A DNA stretch of 64,000 bases from Bifidobacterium adolescentis ATCC 15703 (GCF_000010425.1 NC_008618.1:799946-863945), one strand, 5' to 3'. Shown: positions 47,937 to 57,637, numbered from the stretch's first letter. A program made the numbers and translations. Notes: generated by a model not told the origin, from the sequence alone.

Positions 47937-48701
47937 ATGGCTGCAGAGAAGACCACGGAACCGGACGAAGTACTCACTGATGAGGAGCTCCAAGCTGCTG
48001 CGGCTCCCGAGCCGGATTCTGCCAATAATAACGAGGCGCACAAGCGCACCGTCGTCGTTGCCGAAGACGAATCCGTGAACCGCATGGATTTGGTCGCCAT
48101 GCTTGAGGATAACGGCTATGAGGTCGTCGGAGAGGCCGCCAACGGTGAGGAAGCCGTTGAACTGACCCGTAAGTTCCGCCCGAGCGTGGTGTGCATGGAT
48201 GTCAAGATGCCTCGCATGGATGGCATCGAGGCCGCTGGCATCATCTGTGATGAGAACATCGCTCCGGTCGTCATGCTGACGGCATTCTCCCAGTCTGATT
48301 TGGTCAAAAAGGCCACGGGCGCTGGCGCCATGGCGTATGTCACCAAGCCGTATGAGGAATCCAAGCTGTTGCCGGCTTTGGAAGTCGCCATGGGCCGTTT
48401 CGCCGAAATCAACGATTTGCTTGACAATGTCGAACGTAGCGAGTCCAAACTGCAGGAAACCGAGGAACAGCTGAAGAAGGCCGAAGAGCAGCTGAAGAAG
48501 GCCGAAGAAACGCTGGAGGAGCGCAAGCTCGTCGACCGCGCCAAGGGCCTGCTGATGGACAAGGCGGACTTCTCCGAACAGGGCGCTTTCCGTTGGATTC
48601 AGAAGACCTCCATGGACCAGCGCATTCCGAAGAAGCGTCTGGCCATGGCCATCATCGCCAAGTATGGCGAACAGAAGTCGGAAGCAGAGGATGCGCGCTA
48701 A
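47937..48701 (+). CDS. pdtaR: PdtaR-like ANTAR response regulator
   Basis: A 254-residue regulator. A disordered acidic N-terminus of about 35 residues precedes the receiver domain, with phosphorylation site VVCMDVKMPRMDG (Asp88) and TKPYEE (Lys about 138). A coiled-coil linker contains an exact heptad duplication (EEQLKKA twice, bases 48462-48503). The ANTAR RNA-binding domain follows: LVDRAKGLLMDKADFSEQGAFRWIQKTSMDQRIPKK. ANTAR proteins act by antitermination on RNA hairpins. The likely kinase is PdtaS at 17259. It overlaps polA by 11 nt. Confidence 0.93.
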   Translation: MAAEKTTEPDEVLTDEELQAAAAPEPDSANNNEAHKRTVVVAEDESVNRMDLVAMLEDNGYEVVGEAANGEEAVELTRKFRPSVVCMDVKMPRMDGIEAAGIICDENIAPVVMLTAFSQSDLVKKATGAGAMAYVTKPYEESKLLPALEVAMGRFAEINDLLDNVERSESKLQETEEQLKKAEEQLKKAEETLEERKLVDRAKGLLMDKADFSEQGAFRWIQKTSMDQRIPKKRLAMAIIAKYGEQKSEAEDAR

Positions 48702-51537
48702 CACACCAACTGTGGAAGGCACTTCACGCGGAACGCTATTGGTCGTTGACGGCCATTCTTTGGCGTTCCGCGCTTTTTTTGCCTTACCCGTAGAGAATTT
48801 CAGTACATCATCAGGTCAGGCCACCAACGCGGTCTGGGGATTCGCCACCATGCTTTCGCAGGTGATCGATGCCGAACATCCAGACCATCTTGCCGTCGCA
48901 TTCGATGTGAAGGGCGGCACGTTCCGCAACCAGATGCTGCCGCAGTACAAAGGAACTCGCGACGCGGCCCCCGAGGAACTGCTCAGCCAGCTGCCATTAA
49001 TCCAGCAGATGCTGACGGCCTTGGGCGTCACATACATCGAAAAACCCGGTTACGAAGGTGACGATGTGATCGGCACGCTCGCCAGCATGGGCGACCAGGC
49101 AGGCTACCGCACATTGGTGCTGTCCGGCGACCGTGATGCTTTCCAGCTGATCAACGACGACATCACCGTGCTGTATCCCGGCCACCATTTCAAAGACCTC
49201 AAACATATGACCCCGGATGCCGTGCAGGAGAAATATCATGTCTCTCCCGCGCAATACCCAGATCTGGCCGCCTTGCGCGGAGAAACCGCTGACAACATCC
49301 CCGGCGTTCCCGGAGTCGGCGACGGATTCGCGGCCAAATGGATCAACCAGTACGGCGGACTTGAGCAGATCATCGAACACGCCGACGAGATCAGCGGCAA
49401 AAAAGGCGAAGCCCTGCGCGAAAACATCGAACAGGTCAAACTGAACCGTTCCGTGAACGCTTTGGTTCGTGACCTTGATCTTGGCGTGTCGGTATCCGAC
49501 CTGACATTTGGACAAGTCGACGCTGGTCAACTCGACGATCTATTCACCAAGCTCGAATTCGGTGTTCGGACCAAGAATCGCGTGCTCAAAACGTTCAATG
49601 CGGACAAACCATCCGGGGACGTGCACGAATCCAGCAAGCTCGAGCTGCCACATGTCGAAGACGTCAACGATCCGCATGTGGTGGAGACATGGGTCCAAAA
49701 CCATTTCCCCGTGGTGCAGGAACATCTGCACGAACGCCATGAACGCTCCTCCAACGACATTCCGGAATTCGGCTTCGAAATCGATTCTTCGACCCGTTGC
49801 ACGGACAAGGTGAAACAGTCCTGGACGCTTTACGCCGAAGGTACGAGCAAACCCGGAGAAGCCTCTCTTTCGGCATTGATGATCGCCGTGCACGGCGAAG
49901 CCATTCGCATCGACGTATTCAGTCCGGATATGGTGCAATGCCTGCAAAGGCTGTTCGACCGCTATCACCATTCCATGGTCGTGCACGGTTACAAAGAACA
50001 TGCGCATCTGCTGGGCAGCATCGGCGTGGAACTTCCGGAACCATTGTTTGACACCAAGCTCGCCGGATATCTTGCCCACCCGGATTTCCACGCGGACACG
50101 CTGGAACAGGTTGCGGCCCATTTCCTGGATCTGCACATCGAAGCACAAGCCGAAGCCGCGACACAGGGGACCTTGGACTTCGACGAGCCTGAGGAAAACG
50201 ATTCCAAGAACGACGAGCTGATACTCACCCGCACCGCAATCGTGGGGCTTTTGGCCGAATATTTGGCCGGTGTGCTGGATAAGCGCGAACAATTCGGTCT
50301 CCTCAAATCCATTGAGCTTCCGGTCTCTCAGGTCCTGCATGGCATGGAACAGGTCGGCGCCCAAGTGGATATGGCACGTCTGGTGCAGATGCGCGACCAA
50401 CTTGCCGCCGACGCTGCCCAGGCACAGGAAACGGCGTGGCAGTTCGCGGGGGAGCAGGTGAACCTGCAAAGCCCCAAACAGCTGCAGAAGATCCTGTTCG
50501 AAGACATGGGATTGAAACCGACGAAAAAAACCAAGTCCGGTTCATACACCACCAATGCCGCGGCATTGCAGACCTTGCGTGACCGCTCGTACGATAACGA
50601 CCGCGCATGCCAGTTCCTTGACGCGTTGCTGATGCATCGTGAAAAGAACAAGCTCAAGCAGATCGTGCAGACGTTGATCGACGCCACAAACCGTCATGAC
50701 GGTCGCATCCACACCACTTTCGAACAGACGGTGGCAGCCACCGGACGATTGAGCTCCGTCGATCCAAACCTGCAGAACATTCCGAACCGGGATCCCGCAG
50801 GTCGTGAGATTCGATCCGCGTTCGTGCCGGGAGAGGGCTTCGAATCGTTGCTGAGCTCCGACTACTCGCAGGTCGAACTGCGCATCATGGCCGACCTTTC
50901 CGGTGATGAGGCGTTGATAGAGGCCTTCCGCTCCGGCAAGGACTTCCATAAGTATGTGGCCAGCTTGGTCTACGGCATTCCCGTTGACGACATCACGTCC
51001 GATCAGCGTAGCCACGTCAAGGCGATGAGCTATGGACTTGCCTACGGTCTGAGCACGTATGGACTTGCCCAGCAGCTCAAGATCAAGCCCAAAGAAGCCG
51101 AATCGCTGAAAAACCAGTATTTCGCCACTTTTGGCAAAGTCCATGAATACCTTGAATCGCTTGTCTCGTCCGCACGCGAAAAAGGATATACCGAAACCAT
51201 TTTCGGAAGGCGCAGGTATTTCCCCGGTCTCAAATCGCCGAACCGTGCCGTGAGGGACGCGGCCGAACGCGCCGCGTTGAACGCGCCTATCCAAGGCTCG
51301 GCGGCGGACATCATGAAAATCGCCATGATTCGTGCGTATGACGCACTGCAGGAAGCGAACCTTGGAAGTCGCCTCATACTGCAGATTCATGATGAACTTG
51401 TAGTGGAGATCGCGCCCGGTGAGGAGAAGCAGGCCACCGCGCTGGTGAAGGATGCCATGGAGCATGCCGTTACCATGGCCGTTCCGTTGGACGTATCGAC
51501 GGGCATCGGTTCCGATTGGCAATTGGCGGCCCACTGA
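48691..51537 (+). CDS. polA: DNA polymerase I
   Basis: A 948-residue repair and Okazaki-fragment polymerase. The 5' nuclease domain (about 1-300) has LLVVDGHSLAFRAFFALP, YEGDDVIGTLASM and SGDRDAFQL. The middle 3'-5' exonuclease-like domain (about 330-520) lacks the acidic DxE signature, so proofreading is probably absent, as in many Actinobacteria. The polymerase domain shows motif A SSDYSQVELRIMADLSGD, motif B RSHVKAMSYGLAYGL and motif C LQIHDELVVE. ATG 48691 overlaps pdtaR; GGAAG lies 7 nt upstream. Confidence 0.97.
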   Translation: MRANTPTVEGTSRGTLLVVDGHSLAFRAFFALPVENFSTSSGQATNAVWGFATMLSQVIDAEHPDHLAVAFDVKGGTFRNQMLPQYKGTRDAAPEELLSQLPLIQQMLTALGVTYIEKPGYEGDDVIGTLASMGDQAGYRTLVLSGDRDAFQLINDDITVLYPGHHFKDLKHMTPDAVQEKYHVSPAQYPDLAALRGETADNIPGVPGVGDGFAAKWINQYGGLEQIIEHADEISGKKGEALRENIEQVKLNRSVNALVRDLDLGVSVSDLTFGQVDAGQLDDLFTKLEFGVRTKNRVLKTFNADKPSGDVHESSKLELPHVEDVNDPHVVETWVQNHFPVVQEHLHERHERSSNDIPEFGFEIDSSTRCTDKVKQSWTLYAEGTSKPGEASLSALMIAVHGEAIRIDVFSPDMVQCLQRLFDRYHHSMVVHGYKEHAHLLGSIGVELPEPLFDTKLAGYLAHPDFHADTLEQVAAHFLDLHIEAQAEAATQGTLDFDEPEENDSKNDELILTRTAIVGLLAEYLAGVLDKREQFGLLKSIELPVSQVLHGMEQVGAQVDMARLVQMRDQLAADAAQAQETAWQFAGEQVNLQSPKQLQKILFEDMGLKPTKKTKSGSYTTNAAALQTLRDRSYDNDRACQFLDALLMHREKNKLKQIVQTLIDATNRHDGRIHTTFEQTVAATGRLSSVDPNLQNIPNRDPAGREIRSAFVPGEGFESLLSSDYSQVELRIMADLSGDEALIEAFRSGKDFHKYVASLVYGIPVDDITSDQRSHVKAMSYGLAYGLSTYGLAQQLKIKPKEAESLKNQYFATFGKVHEYLESLVSSAREKGYTETIFGRRRYFPGLKSPNRAVRDAAERAALNAPIQGSAADIMKIAMIRAYDALQEANLGSRLILQIHDELVVEIAPGEEKQATALVKDAMEHAVTMAVPLDVSTGIGSDWQLAAH

Positions 51538-51589
51538 TCCGTTCCCGTCGGATAATCGAAGGCTGATTAAAAAAGAAAGAAGGAAGATT

Positions 51590-52495
51590 GTGGCAACGCT
51601 GAAGCAGGTCGTGGATGTGCTTGAAACGCTGTATCCGCTGCGTTACGCGGAACAATGGGATGAGCCGGGACTCATCGTGGGAGACCTTCGCCACGACGTG
51701 CGCAACATCGCGTTCGCGGCGGACCCATCCATGGCGGTGATCGACCAGGCTATCGCCGGAGGCATCGACCTGCTGATCTGCCACCATCCGCTGTTCTTCC
51801 GTTCCGTGCATGCGGTCTCCGGACTAGGATTCCGTGGTGAGATCGTCCGGAAGCTCAACCTCGCCGGTTGCGCGCTGTGGGTTGGGCACACCAATGCCGA
51901 TGCCTCCTACCGAGGAGTCGGCATGGCCGCCGCCGACGCGTTCGGCCTAATCGAACAGCGTCCGCTGGTACCCATCGAAGATCCGAAAGCCGAACATCCG
52001 GTCGGATTGGGCCGTGTCGGCCGGTTGCAGGAGCCGATCGCATTGCGTGATTTCGCCCGTCGTGTGGCCGACGCGCTGCCATACACCGAACTTGGCGTGC
52101 AGGTGTGCGGCGACCTTGACGCGACGATCGGCACGGTGGCGATATTGCCGGGCTCGGGCGATTCCCTGTTCGATGAAGTGCGTGCCGCAGGCGTCGATGT
52201 GTATGTGACCAGCGATCTGCGCCATCATCCGGTGACCGATGCCATCGAGCAGGCGCGCTATGAGGCGTCCATGCGTGCCGCGGACATCGAACTCGGCCGA
52301 GGCGACGCCACTGTTCGTCCGATGTTCATCAACACGCCACACAGCGCCATCGAATCCATATGGTTCCAATACGCCATGGGCGATGTGCCTCGTGCCGTAT
52401 CTGAGGCGACCGGAGACATCCCCACCGTCCGCTGGATTTCCATGAACACCGATCCCTGGAATCTGGTACTGCCGTCCTGCGGGCAGGAACGCTGA
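51590..52495 (+). CDS. Nif3-like dinuclear metal centre hexameric protein (DUF34)
   Basis: A 301-residue member of the Nif3/YbgI (GTP cyclohydrolase 1 type 2) family. Metal-binding motifs are LICHHPLFF (His residues near 65), WVGHTNADAS (about 103), and the C-terminal end where a conserved H and E normally sit; here YVTSDLRHHPVTDAIEQA is seen. The biochemical role is unknown; the family forms toroidal hexamers with two metals per subunit. The start GTG 51590 is supported by AGGAAG 5 nt upstream. It lies 52 nt after polA and 6 nt before the NUDIX gene, so it is likely part of the same operon. Confidence 0.9.
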   Translation: MATLKQVVDVLETLYPLRYAEQWDEPGLIVGDLRHDVRNIAFAADPSMAVIDQAIAGGIDLLICHHPLFFRSVHAVSGLGFRGEIVRKLNLAGCALWVGHTNADASYRGVGMAAADAFGLIEQRPLVPIEDPKAEHPVGLGRVGRLQEPIALRDFARRVADALPYTELGVQVCGDLDATIGTVAILPGSGDSLFDEVRAAGVDVYVTSDLRHHPVTDAIEQARYEASMRAADIELGRGDATVRPMFINTPHSAIESIWFQYAMGDVPRAVSEATGDIPTVRWISMNTDPWNLVLPSCGQER

Positions 52496-52501
52496 ACGAC
52501 G

Positions 52502-53125
52502 ATGTCCGATACGACCAGCATGGATATGTCGCTGAACGAATCCAGCGATGGCGTGGACATGACCAGACCGGCCACAGTACTCAGCAGAGAGCACGTGTAT
52601 CAAGGCGCGATTTTCGGCGTGGAGGACATGCGTATCGCGTTGCAGACACGAGACGGCGGACAAACCGTGATCCGCAGACAGGTGATGCGGCACGCGCCCT
52701 GTGTGGTCATGCTGGTGCATGACTGCGCGCAGGATTTGTACTTGGTCGAACGAGAATACCGTGTCGGCTGCGACGCCTTCGCCTACGGTCTGCCGGCAGG
52801 ACTCATCGATGACGGGGAAGACGTCGATGCGGCCGCATTGCGTGAGCTGCGCGAAGAGACCGGCGTCGAGCCAATCGACGAAAACAGTTGCGATATCGAC
52901 CATGTCGGGCAATTCTATTCATCCGAGGGCATGACCGACGAACTGGCCAACATCATGGTGATGCACCTGCGCCACTGGCAGGCCGTCGAACGGCATTTCG
53001 ACGCCGACGAGCATGTCGAATCTGCTTGGATCCCGTGGAAGCAGCTACGAGACACGCACATCACGGCCTCCAATTCGGAGATCGCCATTTTGCATGAGCA
53101 AATTCGCAGAATGCGGCAACAATAG
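52502..53125 (+). CDS. NUDIX hydrolase (ADP-ribose pyrophosphatase-like)
   Basis: A 207-residue protein that hydrolyses nucleoside-diphosphate compounds. The Nudix box is complete: GLIDDGEDVDAAALRELREE followed by TGV (about residues 99-121), preceded by FAYGLPAGL, the pattern of ADP-ribose pyrophosphatases. The first 30 residues are a Ser-, Asp- and Met-rich, probably disordered extension. Substrate is inferred from family similarity. It follows the Nif3-like gene by 6 nt. Confidence 0.9.
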   Translation: MSDTTSMDMSLNESSDGVDMTRPATVLSREHVYQGAIFGVEDMRIALQTRDGGQTVIRRQVMRHAPCVVMLVHDCAQDLYLVEREYRVGCDAFAYGLPAGLIDDGEDVDAAALRELREETGVEPIDENSCDIDHVGQFYSSEGMTDELANIMVMHLRHWQAVERHFDADEHVESAWIPWKQLRDTHITASNSEIAILHEQIRRMRQQ

Positions 53126-53211
53126 CGGCCTGCAGGTTTCGAATTGTAAAAACAATCGCCGGAATAAACGAAATAACGAATTCAACTCGCAAAACGTGCG
53201 ATACTTGAATT

Positions 53212-55356
53212 ATGCAAATCAGACCTGGATCGATGTATCCACTCGGTGCGAGCTACGACGGCGCCGGCGTGAATTTCGCCCTCTTCTCTCAAGTGGCCCA
53301 GAAAGTCGAGCTTTGTCTTTTCGATGAGGAAGATCGTGAGACCCGAGTGGAAATGACGGAGCAGAACTCCTACGTATGGCATAACTATCTGCCGGGAATA
53401 CAACCCGGGCAACGGTACGGCTATCGTGTGTACGGTCCGTATGATCCAGCAAAGGGCCTGCGGTGCAACCCGAACAAGTTGCTGCTCGACCCGTACGCCA
53501 AAGCCATCGAGGGAAACATCGACGGTGACGAAAGCCTCTATTCGTATTGGTTCAAAAGCCCTGAGGACGTCACCAGCATGAATACGCTGGATTCCGCGCC
53601 GCATACCATGAAATCGGCCGTGGTCAATCCGTATTTCGACTGGGGCAACGACCAACATCCGAACATCTCCTACCATGATTCGGTAATCTACGAAGCCCAT
53701 GTGCGTGGCATGACCAATCTCAACCTGGACGTGCCGCCGGACATCCGTGGAACCTACGCGGGCCTCGCATATCCATCGGTCATCGAATATCTGAGGAAGC
53801 TCGGCGTCACCGCCATCGAACTTATGCCGATCCACCAGTTCGTCAACGACAGCTTCCTGCAGGAAAAAGGCCTGAGCAACTACTGGGGCTACAACACCAT
53901 CGGCTTCTTCGCGCCTCATAACGCGTACTCAAGCTCCGGACAACGCGGCGAGCAGGTCAACGAATTCAAATCCATGGTCAAGGCCTACCATCGCGCCGGC
54001 ATGGAAGTGATCCTCGACGTGGTGTACAACCACACCGCCGAAGGCAACAACCTCGGCCCGACCCTAAGCTTCAAAGGCATCGACAACGGTGCCTACTACC
54101 GTCTGGTCGACAACGACCGACGCCACTACTTCGACACGACCGGCACCGGCAACTCCCTGCTGATGCGCTCGCCGCACGCGCTGCAGCTCATCACGGACAG
54201 CCTGCGCTACTGGGTCACCGAAATGCATGTCGATGGTTTCCGATTCGATCTTGCGGCCACGCTGGCCCGCCAATTCCAGGAAGTCGACAAGCTGTCCGCC
54301 TTCTTCGACATCGTCGAACAGGATCCGGTCATCTCCCGTGTCAAGCTCATCGCCGAACCTTGGGATTTGGGTTCCGGCGGCTATCAGGTGGGCGGCTTCC
54401 CGTCCAGCTGGTCCGAATGGAACGGCCGCTACCGTGATTGCGTGCGTGACTTCTGGCGTTCGCAACCATCGACGCTACCGGAATTCGCCAGCCGTCTGAT
54501 GGGCAGCTCCGACCTGTATCAGATGAACGGCCGCCGTCCGGTGGCTTCCGTGAACTTCATCACCGCACATGATGGCTTCACCATGAACGATTTGGTGAGC
54601 TACAACGAGAAGCATAACGACGCCAACGGCGAAGGCAATAGGGATGGCGAAAGCAACAACCGTTCCTGGAACTGCGGTGTCGAAGGCCCGACCACCATCA
54701 AGGACGTCAACGACCTGCGGCAACAGCAGATGCGCAACATGTTCGCGACGTTGCTGTGCAGTCAGGGCATTCCGATGATCTGCGGCGGCGATGAGGTGGC
54801 ACGCACGCAACAGGGCAACAACAATGCCTATTGCCAGGACAACGCCATTTCATGGACCAATTGGGATCTTGACGATAGTCAGAAGGATTTGCTTGAGTTC
54901 GTTTCGAAGCTGATTCATCTGCGACTCGAGCACCCGGTGCTCCACCGTCGTCGTTTCTTCACCGGCCGCGAGCCAGGAGACCCGGACGATAAGATTCCGC
55001 AGGTCGAATGGATGGACCACACCGGTTCCATCATGGACATGGAAGATTGGTCCAATACCCACGCGTTCTCGGTGATGATCTATCTGAACGGTTCCGATAT
55101 TCCGGAAGCCGACTGGTATGGCAACCAGATGGTGGACAATAACTTCATCCTGATTTTCAACGCGCATTACGAGCCGATTATGTTCACCTTGCCGGACGAG
55201 CGGTATGGCAAGAAATGGCGTCTGGTCGTTGACACGCATAATCCGAAGGGTCCGGAACTCAACTATGAGGCCGGCTTCGCGATCACGGCGCAGTCGAGAA
55301 GCTTCCTGTTGCTGATGAGCGATAGAAAGCCCACCACAAAGAACTACGATTTCTGA
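53212..55356 (+). CDS. glgX: Glycogen debranching enzyme / isoamylase-type GlgX
   Basis: GlgX cleaves alpha-1,6 branch points of glycogen. The 714 residues contain the CBM48 domain (GVNFALFSQVAQKVELCLFDEED) and the GH13 barrel: LDVVYNHTAEG, the nucleophile segment VDGFRFDLAATLAR, IAEPWD with the acid/base Glu, and NFITAHDGFTMNDLVSYNEKHNDAN with the transition-state Asp/His. With GlgB at 33031 it completes glycogen turnover. The start has GATACT exactly 6 nt upstream and no ribosome-binding site, so it is probably leaderless. A hairpin lies 14 nt after the stop. Confidence 0.96.
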   Translation: MQIRPGSMYPLGASYDGAGVNFALFSQVAQKVELCLFDEEDRETRVEMTEQNSYVWHNYLPGIQPGQRYGYRVYGPYDPAKGLRCNPNKLLLDPYAKAIEGNIDGDESLYSYWFKSPEDVTSMNTLDSAPHTMKSAVVNPYFDWGNDQHPNISYHDSVIYEAHVRGMTNLNLDVPPDIRGTYAGLAYPSVIEYLRKLGVTAIELMPIHQFVNDSFLQEKGLSNYWGYNTIGFFAPHNAYSSSGQRGEQVNEFKSMVKAYHRAGMEVILDVVYNHTAEGNNLGPTLSFKGIDNGAYYRLVDNDRRHYFDTTGTGNSLLMRSPHALQLITDSLRYWVTEMHVDGFRFDLAATLARQFQEVDKLSAFFDIVEQDPVISRVKLIAEPWDLGSGGYQVGGFPSSWSEWNGRYRDCVRDFWRSQPSTLPEFASRLMGSSDLYQMNGRRPVASVNFITAHDGFTMNDLVSYNEKHNDANGEGNRDGESNNRSWNCGVEGPTTIKDVNDLRQQQMRNMFATLLCSQGIPMICGGDEVARTQQGNNNAYCQDNAISWTNWDLDDSQKDLLEFVSKLIHLRLEHPVLHRRRFFTGREPGDPDDKIPQVEWMDHTGSIMDMEDWSNTHAFSVMIYLNGSDIPEADWYGNQMVDNNFILIFNAHYEPIMFTLPDERYGKKWRLVVDTHNPKGPELNYEAGFAITAQSRSFLLLMSDRKPTTKNYDF

Positions 55357-55370
55357 TAGCCATGAGAACA

Positions 55371-55406
55371 GGCGAGGTACCATCCGTACGGGTGACACAC
55401 CTCGCC
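55371..55406 (+). terminator. Hairpin after glgX
   Basis: GGCGAGGT pairs with ACCTCGCC, with an inner CCGTACGG element in the loop, followed by GTATTGTTTG. It separates glgX from a convergent gene. Confidence 0.6.
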
Positions 55407-55445
55407 GTATTGTTTGTGGACTGTGCTCGTGAACCGTTACGAGAA

Positions 55446-56615
55446 TTAGACTTCCGACGAGAGTCGGGAAACGGTTCCAGAAACGGTTTCGCTGACCTCC
55501 GCAAGATCCTCGACGGATTCTGGCCGCTTGGTTTGCGCCAGAATAAGCTGCGTCTGCACACGATCGGATTCGATGGCCGCAATCTGCCGTGAAAAGATGA
55601 TGAACCAGCCCAGAAACATCATGCCGGCAAGAGCCTCGACGTTCGTCAACGTGTTACGCCCCGCCAGCCACTGGAACCCGGCAAGAGCCCCGATCACGAT
55701 AGCTAGGTCTGAAATCACATATACTACTTTTGAAAGCTGCGGGGCCAGCCAAGGCAGCGCGATCATCAGCACGCTCATCAGGCAGGGAAGACCGCGGGCG
55801 AATACGTTGTGCAGAATCGGATGCGGCGTGTAACGGAACATGCCGATGCCGATGAAGGCGATGCCTGCGAGCGTCAGCATGGTCGATAGCAGAAGAATCC
55901 GCGCCTTGAAGTGTTTGGGAGCTTCTTTTTCATCGCTTGCAGACAGATACTGCATCTGCAGACGGTGCGTGGTGATGAGCTCCGAAATCGCGAAATAGCT
56001 GATGATGACGATGCAGACGCCGGCCAACATCAATGTCGAATTGAACATACGAGCAGCAAAAGTGGTTCGATCGCCCAATTGGGAGAAATTGTTGTTGTAC
56101 CAGTATGGATCATCGGACGTCAATCCTGCGATGCTGACACCGGAAACCACGAAGAACGGCAACAAGGATGCGATGGTCTTGGCATTCATGAGTTCCGCCT
56201 GTACGAACGTGACATAGCCTACGACCCCCGAGATCGCGGCGCAGAGTGCAGTCAGATAGCCTTTTAACGTGCGCAACCCCATCATGTTGCTGGCAATGGA
56301 AAGCAGCATGAACGCCGTGACGAAAATGGTCGACGCGTAGACCACGGACAAAGCGAGTATCTCGAAGATACGGCGAATAGGAATGGTCCAGCCATGTTTC
56401 AACGTCATCGACCTGGAGTTGCGCGCATACCCCAAGGTGAACGAGATGACTCCACATCCCGCGGTGATTCCGGCACACACGGTGAACAGGCGTTGGGTGA
56501 CACGCCAGATGGCGGGAGCGAATTGCAGATATAGGTCCATGGCGATCCATGCAAGAGTGGCGCATGCCATGAAGGAAATGATGCCTGAAGCCTCGGCTTG
56601 CTGATGACGTCCCAT
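55446..56615 (-). CDS. Polytopic membrane protein of unknown function
   Basis: A 389-residue protein that I do not recognise. About ten hydrophobic helices are spread from residue 14 to 350, with polar turns and a short loop TSDDPYWYNNNFSQLGD around residue 170 (probably extracytoplasmic), and an acidic C-terminal cytoplasmic tail (ESVEDLAEVSETVSG). No transport, catalytic or signalling motif stands out. GGAGGGAAC precedes the ATG at good spacing, and TAGAAT lies further upstream as a possible -10 box. It is divergent from tRNA-Pro. Confidence 0.8.
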   Translation of the reverse strand: MGRHQQAEASGIISFMACATLAWIAMDLYLQFAPAIWRVTQRLFTVCAGITAGCGVISFTLGYARNSRSMTLKHGWTIPIRRIFEILALSVVYASTIFVTAFMLLSIASNMMGLRTLKGYLTALCAAISGVVGYVTFVQAELMNAKTIASLLPFFVVSGVSIAGLTSDDPYWYNNNFSQLGDRTTFAARMFNSTLMLAGVCIVIISYFAISELITTHRLQMQYLSASDEKEAPKHFKARILLLSTMLTLAGIAFIGIGMFRYTPHPILHNVFARGLPCLMSVLMIALPWLAPQLSKVVYVISDLAIVIGALAGFQWLAGRNTLTNVEALAGMMFLGWFIIFSRQIAAIESDRVQTQLILAQTKRPESVEDLAEVSETVSGTVSRLSSEV

Positions 56616-56714
56616 GCGCGTTCCCTCCAGTATTTGCCATTCTAGCCTGTCGTTGTCCTACCATACGCTACAATAGAAACTCGTGTTCACCTGCCACGTG
56701 CGGGAGTGCATGAA

Positions 56715-56788
56715 CGGGCTGTAGCGCAGTTTGGTAGCGCGTCTGCTTTGGGAGCAGAATGTCGCAGGTTCAAATCCTGTCAGCCCGA
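56715..56788 (+). tRNA. tRNA-Pro (anticodon TGG)
   Basis: CGGGCTG pairs with CAGCCCG, with A as discriminator. The anticodon arm is TCTGC-TTTGGGA-GCAGA, giving TGG. The T arm is regular. TACAAT at 56669 is a likely -10 box. CCA is not encoded. Confidence 0.97.
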
Positions 56789-56792
56789 CAAA

Positions 56793-56836
56793 AAGCCCGG
56801 AGTTCCAATGGTTTTGCCACTTGGAATTCCGGGCTT
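56793..56836. terminator. Hairpin between tRNA-Pro and the DUF4234 gene
   Basis: A 16-bp stem with one wobble pair and a 12-nt loop lies 4 nt after tRNA-Pro. It can serve both convergent genes. Confidence 0.8.
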
Positions 56837-56861
56837 CAATGATTGTGCGCACAAAAGAAAC

Positions 56862-57425
56862 TCAGATGCCACACATGTTGTAGTCGGCGCTCAGATCATT
56901 CATGGCATGCAGGATCTTGTATGTGTAGACCAACGGCCCGACGATGATCAACGTGCCGAGAACGCTCCATAGCCAGTATGTCGCGGCCGTCACGGTCACC
57001 GGCAAATGCCGGGCGGCCTGTTCGGTGCCGATTCGAGCGCTGAGACGATGGTTCCAGACAAGCCAGCCGATGCCGAAAGTCAGCCAGCCGACAATGAAGA
57101 ACATGAGGCAATAGTGCATGGTGCGCTTGCCGTCGCGACGCGTGGCGATCAGGTTCAAGGTTTCCCCAACCTCACTCATCTGCCAAATGTCGTAGATGCC
57201 GAAAGTGATGAGACCAAGCAGCACGAATTTGAGCAGGCCGCGTTTGGTACGCAACGCCGTTCCCGCCGGAACGGGAACCGGAGCCATTGGCTGAGGCTGT
57301 TGAGCGGCAGGCGGATAATATTGCTGTGATGCGGACGCGTAGAGCTGCGGCTGCGGCACGGCCGCATTCGGTTGTTGGGGTTGCGGCACAGGCACATATG
57401 GCTGTGGTTGCTGTGGCGATGTCAT
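56862..57425 (-). CDS. DUF4234 domain membrane protein with proline/glutamine-rich N-terminus
   Basis: A 187-residue protein. The first 55 residues are rich in Pro and Gln (repeats such as PQPQQPNAA and PPAAQQPQP), followed by a DUF4234-type region: KRGLLKFVLLGLITFGIYDIWQMSEVGETLNLIA (first helix, about 63-82), a second helix MFFIVGWLTFGIGWLVWNHRLS and a third, WLWSVLGTLIIVGPLVYTYKI. The family is of unknown function. AGAAAGAAGAGAAT precedes ATG. A 17-bp tandem repeat sits in the leader. Confidence 0.85.
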   Translation of the reverse strand: MTSPQQPQPYVPVPQPQQPNAAVPQPQLYASASQQYYPPAAQQPQPMAPVPVPAGTALRTKRGLLKFVLLGLITFGIYDIWQMSEVGETLNLIATRRDGKRTMHYCLMFFIVGWLTFGIGWLVWNHRLSARIGTEQAARHLPVTVTAATYWLWSVLGTLIIVGPLVYTYKILHAMNDLSADYNMCGI

Positions 57426-57434
57426 ATTCTCTTC

Positions 57435-57468
57435 TTTCTTCTATGCGCTCGTTTCTTCTATGCGCTCG
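57435..57468. repeat. 17-bp tandem repeat in the leader of the DUF4234 gene
   Basis: TTTCTTCTATGCGCTCG occurs twice head to tail (57435-57451 and 57452-57468), 9 nt upstream of the start codon on the minus strand. It changes the length of the 5' leader. Confidence 0.9.
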
Positions 57469-57637
57469 CTCTTCTCCACATTGAGGTGAAAAAGAACGGA
57501 CGTCGTCAAAGGACGCCTACACGCAATGATGGGCAGATGGGGAAGGAGTTGTATAGTTTGCATCCCATATGGATACCAGCATGTCGCTGACGAGATGGAC
57601 ACGTCTTTTTCCGCAGGTTTTGGTTACCATGGGTCGC

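Noticed and set aside
56843..56854. Perfect palindrome TTGTGCGCACAA
   Set aside because: It lies downstream of the DUF4234 stop and tRNA-Pro terminator, far from any promoter, and 12-bp palindromes are expected by chance.
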